A stretch of 64,000 bases of DNA. Origin: Neoceratodus forsteri. Taxonomy: Eukaryota; Chordata; Ceratodontiformes; Ceratodontidae. The translations under genes and the position numbers were made by a program. The stretch lies in contig CM057456.1 of the NCBI GenBank assembly GCA_016271365.2, forward strand, positions 884,922,001 to 884,986,000, written 5' to 3'. Under the pieces are notes generated by a model. It did no database searches and was not told the origin of the DNA. It saw nothing but the letters and a program-made list of their open reading frames with translations. Each line of letters begins with the position of its first letter. The stretch's first letter is position 1. Shown piece by piece: positions 62,472 through 64,000 of the stretch.

Positions 62472-62895
62472 GTTCTAAAGCAGTACAGCCTGTAAATTCA
62501 GTATTCAGTAATCGATACACCTGCAGTTCTTCTCGTTCTACTTGTACTTTCATTTATTCATTAAAAAAACATTCAGTTTTGGCATGGCTTGGTTTGCTGG
62601 AAGCGGAGAATGGCAATCACTGGTTCTAAAGCAGTAGAGCCTGCAGTTCTACTCGTACTCGTATTTTGATTCATTCATAAAAAAAAAAAAAAAACATTCA
62701 CTTTTGGCATGGCTTGGTTTGCTAATAGCGGAGAACGGCTGTACTGCTTTAGAACTGCGACATTAACCAGTACATGGCAGCAAACCAAGCAAAGCAAAGT
62801 CTAATGTTTTTTTTTAAGTGCCATTCTCTGATCACCTGTACACTATTACAGAAGGGCAGCAAACTAAGCAAAGCAAAGTTTAATTTTTTCCCCCC
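62472..62895. repeat. Compound foldback: paired direct repeats in opposed orientation
   Basis: On the left, GTTCTAAAGCAGTA occurs at 62472 and 62623, and 'cattcasttttggcatggcttggtttgct' at about 62569 and 62694. On the right, the reverse complements follow: 'tactgctttagaac' near 62740, and GGCAGCAAACYAAGCAAAGC at 62776 and 62855, as well as 'gccattctc' near 62818. Two direct units thus face two inverted units, with poly-A/poly-T runs between. Confidence 0.75.
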
Positions 62896-63194
62896 TGACA
62901 TCCACAGTCACGCTGCCAAGTGCAACAGAAGCCTACCCGCGAACTTATATTGACAGTCTGCAGTGTGGGAGGCCAATAACGCAAAATTAAAAAAAGCAAA
63001 ATTAAACAGTTTTACAGTACTATTTCTGCTGACTACAATAGGCAACTTGAGATACTCTCTATGTCTCCCAGTGGTTTCCAATTTTGCAGTCAGACTTAAT
63101 TGTAGTTTAAGAAAACTTGTAACATGGGTTGTGAAAGATGCACAATCATATAGGTGGAGTGGCTCAGAGTGCCCATGGATTAAACAGCCTATTT
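62896..63194. other. Gene-free stretch
   Basis: A 110-codon plus frame (62963-63295) runs through here into the MITE-like element; its composition and lack of motifs give no support for a gene. Confidence 0.4.
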
Positions 63195-63378
63195 ACAGTG
63201 GCGGCTCTACACCAGGGCCCACTAGGGCACGTGCCCTGGTAAAAAAATGCTGTGCCCCAGTTGGTGCCCCATATGGTGCAGAGCTTCCCCCATAGTAACC
63301 ATATATCAGTGCCCTGGCTGCCATCTGTTGTGCCCCAGCTGTGCCCTGGTAACCATTTGTGGCTAGAGCCGCTTGTGC
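63195..63378. mobile_element. Small MITE-like element
   Basis: The left end ACAGTGGCGGCTCTA and the right end TAGAGCCGC (63364-63372) form short inverted termini. Between them lie repeated 'gtgcccca' and 'tgccctggt' blocks (63223-63352). CAGTGGCGGCTC-type termini are known from several small DNA transposons; superfamily and target duplication are not clear. Confidence 0.5.
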
Positions 63379-63557
63379 CTATTTAATCTACGGTTCTGCA
63401 GAGTGACTCTGGAGATCCACCGCTGGATCTCATTCTGTTGAAGGAGAAGCAAATCAAACCAGCAGCCACGTACAATGTGGAGACAGTGAGTGGGAGTGGA
63501 GACGTGATGTTCAGTGCTGAAGTGCAGACTTCTATTTCCCCGTCTGTGCCAGGTACA

Positions 63558-63558
<1 letters not shown>

Positions 63559-63589
<31 letters not shown>

Positions 63590-63598
63590 CAACACACA
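63559..63598. repeat. Compound microsatellite (GA)n(CA)n
   Basis: GAGAGA from about 63559 to 63580 continues directly as CACACA with an interruption. Confidence 0.9.
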
Positions 63599-63986
63599 GC
63601 AGCATGGGTGCTTGCCTCAATAGTGAGTAAATCAGAGGTAGAAGGTGAACATGATCAGCTGCTTTCCTGGCAGCTCCCCCCCCATGAGCAACGGGAGCGA
63701 GAGACAGGGAGAGAGTGCCTAGGAAGAGCTGACCTCTGTATAGTGGGCTCTGGGAATTTTGGATCTTACTGTAGTTGTTCCAATTATCAAAACAGCAGGG
63801 CCTCCACCCAGAAAGCTTCTTATAATAAAACAAATGATATGGTGACAGGCGAGTCCCATAAATGTCACTGAACTCCAACTAAAATAACCCCAAACATGGT
63901 CACTGCCTAATACAGTGCTGAGAGAAAGACAGACATACACAGAAGTGACAATACAATTGGGACACCGAGTGCAGCATTCCAACAGA

Positions 63987-64000
63987 GTGTGTGTGTGTGT
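63987..64000. repeat. (GT)n microsatellite, cut by window end
   Basis: GTGTGT repeats from 63987 run to the last base of the window; the full length is not visible. Confidence 0.85.

Larger units (their letters stand above)
63379..64000. other. Gene-free stretch with microsatellites
   Basis: Open frames of 60-170 codons on both strands overlap and contain the simple repeats, so none is called. A (GA)n run passes into (CA)n at 63559-63598, and a (GT)n run reaches the window end from 63987. Confidence 0.5.

Noticed and set aside
62963..63295. 110-codon plus-strand ORF
   Set aside because: It crosses into the MITE-like element, has no motif and shows no coding bias.
63363..63878. 171-codon minus-strand ORF
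   Set aside because: It contains the translated (GA)n/(CA)n microsatellite and no domain.
1..64000. CRISPR array, rRNA, bacterial operon signals or replication origin
   Set aside because: No regularly spaced short repeats with unique spacers, no rRNA-like blocks, and the whole content is eukaryotic transposon sequence.

Overview
The window is vertebrate repeat DNA with no host gene, RNA gene or CRISPR array that I can support. The mixture points to an amphibian, and most likely a caecilian: two DIRS-type tyrosine-recombinase retrotransposons, many CR1/L2-type LINEs whose 3' ends share one signature, an L1-type LINE, Gypsy elements with a PNMA-like Gag, a PIF/Harbinger-like DNA transposon, and a MIR-like tRNA-derived SINE. 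The assignment is inference from element content. Nearly all coding sequence is decayed by stops and single-base indels.

Layout. 1-4.4 kb: low-content DNA with a 91-bp tandem duplication, two minus-strand LINE 3' fragments and a 263-bp foldback element. 4.5-5.4 kb: a plus-strand LINE fragment abutting a SINE. 5.4-9.8 kb: a Harbinger-like transposon lacking its left end, with a minus-strand Myb/SANT gene and a possible spliced plus-strand gene. 9.96-10.2 kb: a LINE tail. 10.85-18.5 kb: a decayed Gypsy element (Gypsy-1) carrying a SINE in gag and a minus-strand LINE in its RNase H. 18.5-20.5 kb: SINE scraps and an LTR-like segment.

20.55-44.57 kb is one insertion nest four levels deep. An outer DIRS element (+) has its recombinase gene split by an inner DIRS element (-, 25.9-43.1 kb). 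The inner element's reverse transcriptase is split by a CR1-like LINE (-, 30.5-40.0 kb). That LINE's ORF1 is split by an AT-rich LINE (+, about 34.3-39.0 kb). Both DIRS elements keep inverted terminal repeats and the internal complementary region that marks the family. The recombinase-ITR end of the inner one is tandemly duplicated. The outer RT-RNase H reading frame is still open for 572 codons.

44.6-44.9 kb: a foldback DNA element. 45.0-54.7 kb: a second Gypsy element (Gypsy-2) with both LTRs, a 4-bp target duplication, a threonine-tRNA-like primer site and recognisable gag, protease, RT, RNase H and integrase. 55.2-61.9 kb: a full-length but broken minus-strand L1 flanked by a 16-bp target duplication, which interrupts an older acidic-tailed ORF. 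62-64 kb: a compound foldback repeat, a small MITE-like element and microsatellites.

The genes do not form a host pathway. Each element carries its own mobilisation functions, and the nesting order gives their relative ages. Coordinates of element edges are by eye and usually good to within about 10-50 bases; terminal repeats and target duplications are more exact.
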